A stretch of 5,466 nucleotides of DNA from Bordetella parapertussis (lineage in GTDB: Bacteria > Pseudomonadota > Gammaproteobacteria > Burkholderiales > Burkholderiaceae_C): NCBI GenBank assembly GCA_945900685.1, contig CAMDJS010000126.1, forward strand, positions 1 to 5,466, written 5' to 3'. The notes beneath the pieces were generated by a model. That model was not told the origin of the DNA. It saw nothing but the letters and a program-made list of their open reading frames with translations, and did not search any database. This document shows, one piece after another, positions 1-5,466 of this stretch. The stretch's first letter is position 1. The number at the start of each line of letters is the position of its first letter. Made by a program: the position numbers and the translations under genes.

Positions 1-1936
1 GGTGCAAAGCTGTCAGGTGGTGTTCAAACCGCGCCGCCAATTGCAAGCGGTGGTGACGGACGGCAGCGACATCTGCACGCTGCGTTTTTTCAATTTCTAT
101 CCGAACATGCAAAAGGCCTTGGAGGTCGGGCGCAAAGTGCGTTTGCGCGGCGAGTTGCGTGGCGGTTTCATGGGCTACACCATGATGCACCCGACGGTGC
201 AAGCCGCCGGTTCGCCACTGGCGGCCGCACTGACGCCGGTGTACCCGAGCACTGCCGAGTTGCCGCAAGCCTATTTGCGCAAAGCCGTGCTGGGCGGATT
301 GGCGCGTGCTTTACAAAGCGATGCATTCACAGAAACCATTCCGCGCGAGCATCTGCCGCCACGCAGTTGGGGCTTGCGCGAGAGCTTGCAGTTTTTGCAC
401 CACCCCGCGCCCGATGTGTCGCTGGGCGAATTGGAAGACCGCAGCCACCCGGCTTGGCAGCGCCTGAAAGCCGAGGAACTGCTGGCGCAACAGTTGTCGC
501 AATTGCAGGCCAAGCGCGAACGCCAATTGTTGAATGCGCCGGTGCTGGCGCACAGCACGCGGACAGATGGCGTGTTGGCGCAATTGCACGCCGTCTTGCC
601 GTTCAAGTTGACCGGTGCGCAAAACCGCGTGGTGACTGAAATCGCCAAAGACGTGGCGCGTGCTGTACCTATGCATCGCTTGTTGCAAGGCGATGTCGGC
701 TCGGGCAAAACCGTGGTGGCCGCTTTGGCGGCGGCGCAATGCATAGACGCGGGCTGGCAATGCGCATTGATGGCACCGACCGAAATATTGGCTGAACAGC
801 ACTTCGCCAAACTGGTGGGCTGGCTGGCGCCGGTGTTGCAACCTTTGGGCTTGCAAGTCGCTTGGCTGACTGGCAGTCAGAAAAAAAAGGAACGCGACGC
901 CATGCTGGCGTTGGTGGACAGTGGCAAGGCTGCGCTGGTGGTCGGCACGCACGCCGTCATCCAAGACAAAGTGCGTTTCAAGGCGCTGGGCCTGGCCATC
1001 ATCGATGAGCAACACCGTTTCGGCGTGGCGCAGCGGTTGGCGCTGCGGCAAAAGCTTTCTGACGCAGAAACTTTCGGCGCGCAGGCGGCGGGCGCACCGC
1101 AGGAACCGCATTTGCTGATGATGAGTGCCACGCCCATTCCGCGCACGCTGGCCATGAGCTATTACGCCGAGTTGGATGTGTCCACCATCGACGAGTTGCC
1201 GCCCGGGCGCACGCCCATCGTCACCAAACTGGTGGCCGAAACACGGCGGGATGAAATCATCGAGCGCATACGCGCACAGTTGACTGAGGGCAGGCAGATT
1301 TACTGGGTCTGTCCGCTGATTGAAGAAAGCGAAGCGCTGGACCTGCGCAACGCCACCGACACGCACCAGGATTTGTGCGTGGCTTTGCCCGGCGTCATGA
1401 TCGGCTTGCTGCATTCGCGCATGCCGCAGGCTGAAAAGAAAGCCGTCATGTCCTTGTTTGTGCAAGGCCAAATGGGTGTGTTGGTCAGCACCACGGTGAT
1501 CGAAGTCGGCGTGGATGTGCCGAATGCGTCGCTGATGGTGATCGAGCACGCCGAGCGATTCGGTTTGAGCCAGTTGCACCAGTTGCGCGGGCGGGTCGGG
1601 CGCGGTGCCGCCGCGTCTGCGTGCGTGCTCTTGTATTCGCTGGGCGAACACGGGCGACTCAGCGACACCGCGCGGGCGCGGTTACGCGCTATGGCCGACA
1701 CCAACGATGGGTTTGAAATTGCCCGCCGCGACTTGGACATACGCGGTCCTGGCGAGTTTTTGGGTTCGCGCCAAAGTGGTGCGGCCATGTTGCGGTTTGC
1801 CGATCTGGCGCTGGACGGCGAGTTGCTGCAATGGGCGCAGCAACTCGCGCCTGTCATGCTGGACCAACACCCGCAAAATGCCGCCCGCCACGTGGAACGC
1901 TGGTTAGGTGGAAAATCCGACTTTCTGAAAGCCTGA
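1..1936 (+). CDS. recG: ATP-dependent DNA helicase RecG (5'-truncated by the window edge)
   Basis: RecG is a superfamily 2 double-stranded DNA translocase that remodels stalled replication forks and Holliday junctions. The visible 644 codons (reading from base 2) begin inside the OB-fold wedge domain, where the residues around FFNFYPNMQKAL (29-40) match the RecG family. Helicase motifs follow in order: Q-motif-like LTGAQ (203-207), Walker A GDVGSGKT (230-237), the RecG-type DEQH box (335-338), motif III SATPIPRTL (375-383), motif V around EVGVDVPNAS (501-510) and motif VI QLRGRVGRG (527-535). The RecG-specific C-terminal hook region with RDLDIRGPGEFLGSRQSG (576-593) is also present. E. coli RecG has 693 residues, so by alignment from memory roughly 60 or more N-terminal residues lie upstream; the GTG at base 2 is an internal valine, not the start. 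There is no frameshift or premature stop in the visible part. The stop lies 7 bp before oxyR, suggesting cotranscription. A poly-A slippery site and a long inverted repeat lie within the gene and are listed separately. Confidence 0.97.
   Translation, partial: VQSCQVVFKPRRQLQAVVTDGSDICTLRFFNFYPNMQKALEVGRKVRLRGELRGGFMGYTMMHPTVQAAGSPLAAALTPVYPSTAELPQAYLRKAVLGGLARALQSDAFTETIPREHLPPRSWGLRESLQFLHHPAPDVSLGELEDRSHPAWQRLKAEELLAQQLSQLQAKRERQLLNAPVLAHSTRTDGVLAQLHAVLPFKLTGAQNRVVTEIAKDVARAVPMHRLLQGDVGSGKTVVAALAAAQCIDAGWQCALMAPTEILAEQHFAKLVGWLAPVLQPLGLQVAWLTGSQKKKERDAMLALVDSGKAALVVGTHAVIQDKVRFKALGLAIIDEQHRFGVAQRLALRQKLSDAETFGAQAAGAPQEPHLLMMSATPIPRTLAMSYYAELDVSTIDELPPGRTPIVTKLVAETRRDEIIERIRAQLTEGRQIYWVCPLIEESEALDLRNATDTHQDLCVALPGVMIGLLHSRMPQAEKKAVMSLFVQGQMGVLVSTTVIEVGVDVPNASLMVIEHAERFGLSQLHQLRGRVGRGAAASACVLLYSLGEHGRLSDTARARLRAMADTNDGFEIARRDLDIRGPGEFLGSRQSGAAMLRFADLALDGELLQWAQQLAPVMLDQHPQNAARHVERWLGGKSDFLKA
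883..913 (+). other. Candidate -1 ribosomal frameshift element inside recG
   Basis: Eight consecutive A bases (881-888) followed by G give the heptamer A AAA AAG at 883-889, phased so that AAA (884-886) and AAG (887-889) are zero-frame lysine codons of recG. Five bases later comes a stem-loop: CGACGCC (895-901), loop ATGCT (902-906), GGCGTTG (907-913), pairing over 7 bp with one G-U wobble. Heptamer, phase, short spacer and hairpin match the layout of the E. coli dnaX frameshift signal. No clear Shine-Dalgarno-like stimulator is seen upstream. A -1 shift would add 39 codons and end at the TGA at 1006-1008, just before or at the DEQH box, giving a RecG form with wedge and Walker A but no motif II. 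The layout is seen in the sequence; function is inference and chance remains quite possible. Confidence 0.3.
1818..1848 (+). repeat. Perfect 12-bp inverted repeat with 7-nt loop in the recG 3' end
   Basis: GCGAGTTGCTGC (1818-1829) and GCAGCAACTCGC (1837-1848) are exact reverse complements separated by AATGGGC (1830-1836). The repeat encodes part of the GELLQWAQQLAP segment of RecG and ends 95 bases before the oxyR start codon. In RNA it would form a strong hairpin (8 of 12 pairs are G-C). No T-run follows it, so it is not a standard intrinsic terminator. It is clearly longer than the 7-bp repeats found by chance elsewhere in the window. It could act as an mRNA processing or stability structure between recG and oxyR, or as a protein binding site, or be a by-product of Leu and Gln codon choice on both arms. 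Confidence 0.5.
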
Positions 1937-1943
1937 ACACACC

Positions 1944-2906
1944 ATGACCCTGACCGAACTGAAATACATCGTTGCCGTGGCGCGTGAAAAGCATTTCGGC
2001 CGCGCGGCAGAGGCTTGTTTTGTGTCGCAACCGACCTTGTCGGTGGGCATCAAAAATTTGGAAGAGGAATTGCAGGTCAAACTCTTTGAGCGCAGCGCCA
2101 ACGAAGTGGCGGTCACGCCTTTGGGCGAGGACATCATCCGCCAAGCACAAAGCGTGCTCGAGCAAGCCGCCAACATCAAAGAGATTGCCAAGCGCGGCAA
2201 AGACCCGTTGGCGGGCCCGCTTCGTTTGGGCGTGATCTACACCATCGCGCCTTATTTGCTGCCCGAACTGGTGCGCCACAGCATCGACATGTCGCCGCAA
2301 ATGCCGCTGATGCTGCAAGAAAATTTCACTGTGAAATTACTGGAGATGTTGCGCACCGGCGAGATCGATTGCGCCATCATGGCCGAGCCGTTCCCCGACA
2401 CCGGCTTGGCGATTGCGCCTTTGTACGACGAACCGTTCATGGCCGCGCTGCCCAGCAACCACCCGCTCGCATCGCGCGACTCCATCAGCGCCACCGAGTT
2501 GAAGGCCGAGACCATGTTGTTGCTTGGCAATGGCCATTGTTTTCGCGACCATATGCTTGAAGTCTGTCCCGAATTCGCGCGCTTTTCCAACGACACCGAA
2601 GGCATTCGCAAAAGCTTTGAAGGCTCGTCGCTGGAAACCATCAAACACATGGTGGCAGCCGGTATGGGCGTGACCTTGGTGCCGCGACTCGGCGTGCCCA
2701 AAGATGCATTGGTCGCAACCGCCAAACGCAAAAAATCCTTGGACACCTATGTGCGTTATCTGCCGATTGTCGAGGGCAAGGACGCACCACCGACACGCCG
2801 CGTGGTGCTGGCTTGGCGGCGCAGTTTCACGCGTTATGAAGCCATTGCCGCTTTGCGCAACGCCATCGTCGCCAGCGAGTTGCCCGGCGTGATGCGACTG
2901 TCATGA
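1944..2906 (+). CDS. oxyR: Hydrogen peroxide-sensing transcriptional regulator OxyR (LysR family)
   Basis: A 320-residue LysR-type regulator (E. coli OxyR has 305). The winged helix-turn-helix is at residues 1-60, with [20 protein letters not shown] (13-32) as its core, followed by a linker helix and the effector domain from about residue 90. The assignment to OxyR rests on NGHCFRD...C (196-208): Cys199 and Cys208 fall at the same residue numbers as the peroxide-reactive and resolving cysteines of E. coli OxyR, as do Cys25 and Cys143. Thr100, Thr129, His198 and Asp202, which line the peroxide pocket in characterised OxyRs, are also in place. It should therefore sense peroxide by forming a disulfide and activate catalase and peroxiredoxin genes, none of which lie here. 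The start fits the family N-terminus and lies 7 bp after the recG stop; the only upstream purine stretch, GAAAG (1927-1931), is weak and 12 nt away, so translation is probably coupled to recG. Its stop overlaps the ubiA start. Confidence 0.96.
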   Translation: MTLTELKYIVAVAREKHFGRAAEACFVSQPTLSVGIKNLEEELQVKLFERSANEVAVTPLGEDIIRQAQSVLEQAANIKEIAKRGKDPLAGPLRLGVIYTIAPYLLPELVRHSIDMSPQMPLMLQENFTVKLLEMLRTGEIDCAIMAEPFPDTGLAIAPLYDEPFMAALPSNHPLASRDSISATELKAETMLLLGNGHCFRDHMLEVCPEFARFSNDTEGIRKSFEGSSLETIKHMVAAGMGVTLVPRLGVPKDALVATAKRKKSLDTYVRYLPIVEGKDAPPTRRVVLAWRRSFTRYEAIAALRNAIVASELPGVMRLS

Positions 2907-3847
2907 ACCAGGCGGCATCAGACGACCACACACCGGGCTGGCGCCAACAGGCCGCGCTCTATTTGGACCTGATTCGTTGGAACCGTCCCACCGGTTGGTT
3001 GCTGTTGTTGTGGCCGAGTTTGAGTGCCTTGTGGCTGGCGGCAGGTGGTTTCCCTAGTTGGCATTTGCTCTTGGTGTTTGTGCTGGGCACGGTGCTCATG
3101 CGCAGCGCCGGTTGCTGTATCAATGATGTGGCCGATCGCGAGTTTGACAAACACGTCAAACGCACTGCCAACCGCCCGGTTACCTCTGGCGCTTTGTCTG
3201 TGCGCCAAGCATTGACGGCGGGTGCAGTGCTCGCGCTGTGCGCTTTCGGTTTGGTGCTGACCACCAATGCGGTGGCCGTGGTCTGGTCGTTCGCCGCCTT
3301 GGCCGTCACCTTGGCTTATCCCTATGCCAAACGCTATGTCGCCATGCCGCAAGCGGTGCTCGGCATTGCTTTCAGTTTCGGCATTCCCATGGCTTTTGCC
3401 GCTGTCAACGGCGGGCCGCTCACGCCCATGGGTGTCTGGCAGGCGGTGCCGCCGCTGGCCTGGGCCTTGTTGTGTATCAATGTGTTTTGGGTGCTGGCCT
3501 ATGACACCGAGTACGCCATGGTGGACCGGGACGACGATCTGCGCATCGGCATGAAAACCTCGGCGATCACGCTGGGCAAATACGACGTGGCCGCCGTCAT
3601 GGGGTTTTATATTGTTTATTTGCTGGGCATGTTGTTGCTGCTCAAACCGCTGAACCTGGGTTGGCCGCATTGGTTTTCGATTGAGATCGGCGCGGTACAG
3701 GCGTTTTGGCATTTCGGCATGATTTACAAACGCCAGCGCGAAGGCTGTTTTCGCGCATTCCGCATGAACCATTGGCTGGGTGCGACCTTGTTCGCCGGTA
3801 TTGCAGGCGGGCTGTATTTGAAAAACTTGGCCGCGCCTTTGGCTTAG
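2903..3847 (+). CDS. ubiA: 4-hydroxybenzoate polyprenyltransferase UbiA
   Basis: An integral inner-membrane prenyltransferase that joins the polyprenyl chain to 4-hydroxybenzoate, the first membrane step of ubiquinone synthesis. The 314-residue protein (E. coli UbiA 290) carries both aspartate-rich motifs that bind Mg-diphosphate: NDVADREFD (74-82) and [12 protein letters not shown] (201-212). [14 protein letters not shown] (25-38) is the typical UbiA N-terminal segment and precedes the first membrane helix. Hydrophobic stretches at about 32-48, 53-70, 103-120, 123-140, 150-168, 181-200, 231-249, 258-274 and 291-308 fit the eight or nine helices of the family. The first ~20 residues are polar and extra compared with E. 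coli. The start is set by the ATGA overlap with oxyR (4 bp) and no strong ribosome binding site is visible, so translational coupling is likely. Unlike the E. coli ubiCA pair, no chorismate lyase gene is adjacent. The related octaprenyltransferase MenA is excluded by the motif set and the match to UbiA. Confidence 0.96.
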   Translation: MNQAASDDHTPGWRQQAALYLDLIRWNRPTGWLLLLWPSLSALWLAAGGFPSWHLLLVFVLGTVLMRSAGCCINDVADREFDKHVKRTANRPVTSGALSVRQALTAGAVLALCAFGLVLTTNAVAVVWSFAALAVTLAYPYAKRYVAMPQAVLGIAFSFGIPMAFAAVNGGPLTPMGVWQAVPPLAWALLCINVFWVLAYDTEYAMVDRDDDLRIGMKTSAITLGKYDVAAVMGFYIVYLLGMLLLLKPLNLGWPHWFSIEIGAVQAFWHFGMIYKRQREGCFRAFRMNHWLGATLFAGIAGGLYLKNLAAPLA

Positions 3848-3892
3848 TTTGGCCTGTCAGATCACAACAAAAAAGCGCAGTGAAAAAGAGGG
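3848..3892. other. Convergent gap between ubiA and proC, no clear terminator
   Basis: These 45 bases separate the 3' ends of ubiA (plus) and proC (minus). There is an A6 run at 3869-3874 and an A5 run at 3883-3887, which read as T-runs in the proC transcript direction, but I find no stable GC-rich hairpin directly before either. In the ubiA direction there is no T-run at all. Termination here is either factor-dependent or the transcripts overlap at their 3' ends. Confidence 0.5.
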
Positions 3893-4726
3893 CTAGGCTT
3901 GGTCGAACAGGTGGCCCATTTCAATAGACCTTTGGCGGGCGGCTTCCATCGCCTGGGCAATCAAACGTTCAATCTGGTGTTCTTGCATGCTGGTGATGGC
4001 CGCGAACGTGGTGCCGCCTTTGGAGGTGACACGCTCGCGCAAAACTTCGGGTGACTCACTGCTGCTGCGCGCGAGTTCAGCCGCGCCGGTGAACGTGCCC
4101 ACCGCCAATTGCTGCGCTTGCTCAAGCGTCAAACCCATGCTGACCCCCGTCTTGGTCATGGCTTCGATGAAATAAAACACATAGGCCGGGCCCGAGCCTG
4201 ACAAGGCGGTCACTGCGTCCAGCAATTCCTCGCGCTCCACCCAGATCGATTGACCGACCGCTTGCATCAATGCTTGCACTTGTTCGCGTTGTGAGGCACT
4301 GACAGCGGGTCCGGCAAACAAACCGGTTTGCCCGAGTCCTATCAGGGCAGGCGTATTGGGCATGGCTCTGACCACGCTTGGTGTGTCCAGCCAGCGGCCA
4401 ATGCTGTCACTGCGCACACCGGCGGCCACGCTCACATGCAAAGCCCGCGGGAACATACCGTTCAAAGACAGGGCGACTTGTTTGAATACCTGCGGCTTGA
4501 TCGCCCAGACCACCATGTTAGAAGCGCTCAGATCGTTGGTTGCTTGCTCATGGCAAGTTACCCCTAAGTGCTCGCTTAAGTGCTCGCGTGTCGCGGCAGC
4601 AGGTTCAATCACATGAATCTGTGAAGCTGAAATGCCTTGCTTGAGCCAACCCGAAATCAAGGCTTGGGCCATATTGCCGCCGCCGATGAAAGTCATGGGC
4701 AGCAAAGAGGAAAAAGAAGCAGTCAT
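3893..4726 (-). CDS. proC: Pyrroline-5-carboxylate reductase ProC
   Basis: Reduces 1-pyrroline-5-carboxylate to L-proline with NAD(P)H, the last step of proline synthesis, in the cytosol. The 277-residue protein (E. coli ProC 269) opens with the Rossmann dinucleotide loop FIGGGNMAQALISG (13-26). WAIKPQ (74-79), the conserved RAMPNTPALIG (120-130), and the helical dimerisation domain from ALSGSGPAYVF (174-184) follow. The family signature ERVTSKGGTTFAAI (231-244) is complete. The chosen ATG has CAGG eight bases upstream (4735-4738, minus strand); the alternative ATG at codon 11 (4694-4696) is preceded by a pyrimidine-rich stretch and would leave almost nothing before the Rossmann strand, so the first is preferred. 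It lies 45 bp after the glpK stop on the same strand and converges on ubiA. An imperfect 12-bp tandem repeat encodes REHLSEHL (47-54) but does not appear to lengthen the protein relative to the family. Confidence 0.96.
   Translation of the reverse strand: MTASFSSLLPMTFIGGGNMAQALISGWLKQGISASQIHVIEPAAATREHLSEHLGVTCHEQATNDLSASNMVVWAIKPQVFKQVALSLNGMFPRALHVSVAAGVRSDSIGRWLDTPSVVRAMPNTPALIGLGQTGLFAGPAVSASQREQVQALMQAVGQSIWVEREELLDAVTALSGSGPAYVFYFIEAMTKTGVSMGLTLEQAQQLAVGTFTGAAELARSSSESPEVLRERVTSKGGTTFAAITSMQEHQIERLIAQAMEAARQRSIEMGHLFDQA
4564..4587 (-). repeat. Two-copy 12-bp tandem repeat inside proC
   Basis: On the plus strand CTAAGTGCTCGC (4564-4575) is followed directly by TTAAGTGCTCGC (4576-4587), with 11 of 12 bases identical. 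It is in frame with proC and encodes REHL-SEHL at residues 47-54, in the surface-facing stretch after the second Rossmann strand. It may be a small recent duplication or a chance outcome of repeated Glu-His-Leu codons. Confidence 0.5.
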
Positions 4727-4734
4727 GGTGAAAA

Positions 4735-4738
4735 CCTG
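4735..4738 (-). promoter_or_regulatory. Likely proC ribosome binding site
   Basis: Reading the minus strand, CAGG stands eight bases before the proC ATG within ATCAGGTTTTCACC. It is only a four-base match to the anti-Shine-Dalgarno, but its spacing is right, and the downstream alternative ATG has nothing comparable. Confidence 0.4.
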
Positions 4739-4771
4739 ATTGAGGCAAAACGCACAAACGCTGATTGTGAA

Positions 4772-5466
4772 TCAATGTGCGATGGTTTGTCGCACCGCGC
4801 GTTCCCAGTCGGCCATTCTGCTGGCGGCTTCATCCCGCGACATGCGGGGTTCGAAACGCCGCTCTACCCGCCAATGCTGTGCCAATTCATGCGGGCTTTG
4901 GTAGATGCCTGCGTTCAACCCCGCCAAATAAGCCGCACCCAGCGCCGTGGTTTCAATCACCTCGGGGCGCAAAACCGGAATGCCCAGTAAATCGGCTTGA
5001 AATTGCATCAGCAAATCGTTGGCACACGCGCCGCCATCCACCCGCAATTCGGTGACCGGCTGGGCGGCATCCCGGTTCATGGCTTGCAACAGCGCAGTGC
5101 TTTGAAAAGCGATGCTCTCCAACGCGGCACGCGCAATATGCGCCATGGTGGTGCCGCGTGACAAACCGACCATGGCACCGCGTGCATCGGCTTGCCAATA
5201 GGGCGCACCTAAGCCGGTGAAGGCGGGTACCAGCACCACGCCACCCGAGTTGGGCACGCTCTCGGCCATCGCCTGCACATCAGCGCTTTGGTCAAACGCA
5301 CGCAAACCATCGCGCAACCATTGCACCACCGCGCCGCCAATGAACACACTGCCTTCCAAGGCATAGGCGGGCGTGCTGTCGGCCTGAGCCGCGCTGGTGG
5401 TGATCAAACCGTTGTGGCTGGTTTGAAACTGCGCGCCGGTGTGCATCAACATAAAGCAACCCGTGC
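4772..5466 (-). CDS. glpK: Glycerol kinase GlpK (5'-truncated by the window edge)
   Basis: Phosphorylates glycerol to sn-glycerol 3-phosphate with ATP, committing imported glycerol to metabolism. Only the C-terminal 230 or so residues are present; the frame stays open to the last base of the window, where [10 protein letters not shown] matches the GTGCFMLMNTG segment near residue 265 of E. coli GlpK (502 residues). About half of the protein is therefore outside. Visible landmarks, numbered from the methionine at 5452, are [18 protein letters not shown] (31-48), [12 protein letters not shown] (75-86), the second FGGY-kinase signature region GAMVGLSRG...HIARAALES (92-113), the adenine-nucleotide-binding [20 protein letters not shown] (136-155), and [18 protein letters not shown] (162-179). 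The methionine at 5452 is internal, not a start. The segment aligned with the E. coli IIA-Glc docking loop (PGIETTERNYR, E. coli sequence from memory) reads [11 protein letters not shown] here, so PTS inducer exclusion is unlikely. The fructose-bisphosphate site is not in the window. Confidence 0.95.
   Translation of the reverse strand, partial: TGCFMLMHTGAQFQTSHNGLITTSAAQADSTPAYALEGSVFIGGAVVQWLRDGLRAFDQSADVQAMAESVPNSGGVVLVPAFTGLGAPYWQADARGAMVGLSRGTTMAHIARAALESIAFQSTALLQAMNRDAAQPVTELRVDGGACANDLLMQFQADLLGIPVLRPEVIETTALGAAYLAGLNAGIYQSPHELAQHWRVERRFEPRMSRDEAASRMADWERAVRQTIAH

Noticed and set aside
2..4. GTG as a true recG start codon
   Set aside because: The frame begins inside the wedge domain and family N-terminal residues are missing, so the gene continues upstream of the window.
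311..1651. Long open frame of 446 codons antisense to recG
   Set aside because: It lies opposite conserved RecG helicase motifs, its translation is a low-complexity mix rich in His, Gln and Arg, and no family is recognisable. It is a by-product of GC-rich codon use in recG.
1840..1943. OxyR autoregulatory binding site upstream of oxyR
   Set aside because: I could not find the spaced ATAG/CTAT pattern or a credible promoter in the recG tail.
3142..3161. Inverted repeat GTTTGAC/GTCAAAC in ubiA
   Set aside because: Seven-base arms with a 6-nt spacer are at chance frequency, and the bases encode the conserved active-site region.
3736..3756. Inverted repeat GCGCGAA/TTCGCGC near the ubiA 3' end
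   Set aside because: Seven-base arms, about 90 bases before the stop codon and with no T-run; chance level.
2918..3772. 284-codon open frame antisense to ubiA
   Set aside because: Its product is a His/Gln/Arg-rich string with no domain, overlapping almost all of a clear UbiA membrane protein; explained as the reverse of Leu- and Ala-rich codons.
3848..3892. Bidirectional intrinsic terminator between ubiA and proC
   Set aside because: T-runs exist only in the proC direction and no stable stem of useful length precedes them.
4313..4332. Inverted repeat GGCAAAC/GTTTGCC and the nested palindrome CAAACCGGTTTG in proC
   Set aside because: A 12-bp palindrome without spacer is expected about once in a window of this size, and it lies deep in coding sequence.
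4694..4696. Alternative proC start at the internal ATG
   Set aside because: Preceded by a pyrimidine-rich stretch without a ribosome binding site and too close to the Rossmann loop; the upstream ATG is better supported.

Overview
The window is ordinary chromosomal sequence from a GC-rich Gram-negative bacterium. The best guess is a betaproteobacterium of the order Burkholderiales, probably Comamonadaceae-like (Limnohabitans, Rhodoferax or Polaromonas relatives). That guess rests on the protein flavour, the Q8-type UbiA and a recG-oxyR-ubiA-proC order I associate with that family. It is recognition from memory, not a search. Coding density is about 98%, there is no sign of mobile DNA, and I see no tRNA, rRNA, CRISPR array or insertion sequence.

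Left block, plus strand (1-3847): the 3' part of recG (branch-migrating helicase, N-terminus outside the window), then 7 bp later oxyR (peroxide-sensing LysR regulator), then ubiA (4-hydroxybenzoate polyprenyltransferase), whose start overlaps the oxyR stop in an ATGA. The spacing argues for one transcript joining replication-fork repair, peroxide sensing and ubiquinone synthesis. OxyR keeps both redox cysteines at the same residue numbers as in E. coli, so it should be a true thiol-switch peroxide sensor.

Right block, minus strand (3893-5466): the 3' part of glpK (glycerol kinase, N-terminal half outside the window), then proC (pyrroline-5-carboxylate reductase, last step of proline synthesis) 45 bp downstream on the same strand. 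proC converges on ubiA across another 45 bp gap in which I cannot find a convincing intrinsic terminator.

No new multi-gene system is visible. Two cis-elements inside recG deserve a look. One is an in-phase A AAA AAG slippery heptamer followed at 5 nt by a 7-bp stem-loop (883-913), laid out like the E. coli dnaX frameshift site. The other is a perfect 12-bp inverted repeat with a 7-nt loop (1818-1848), lying just upstream of oxyR. Both are sequence observations with unproven function.
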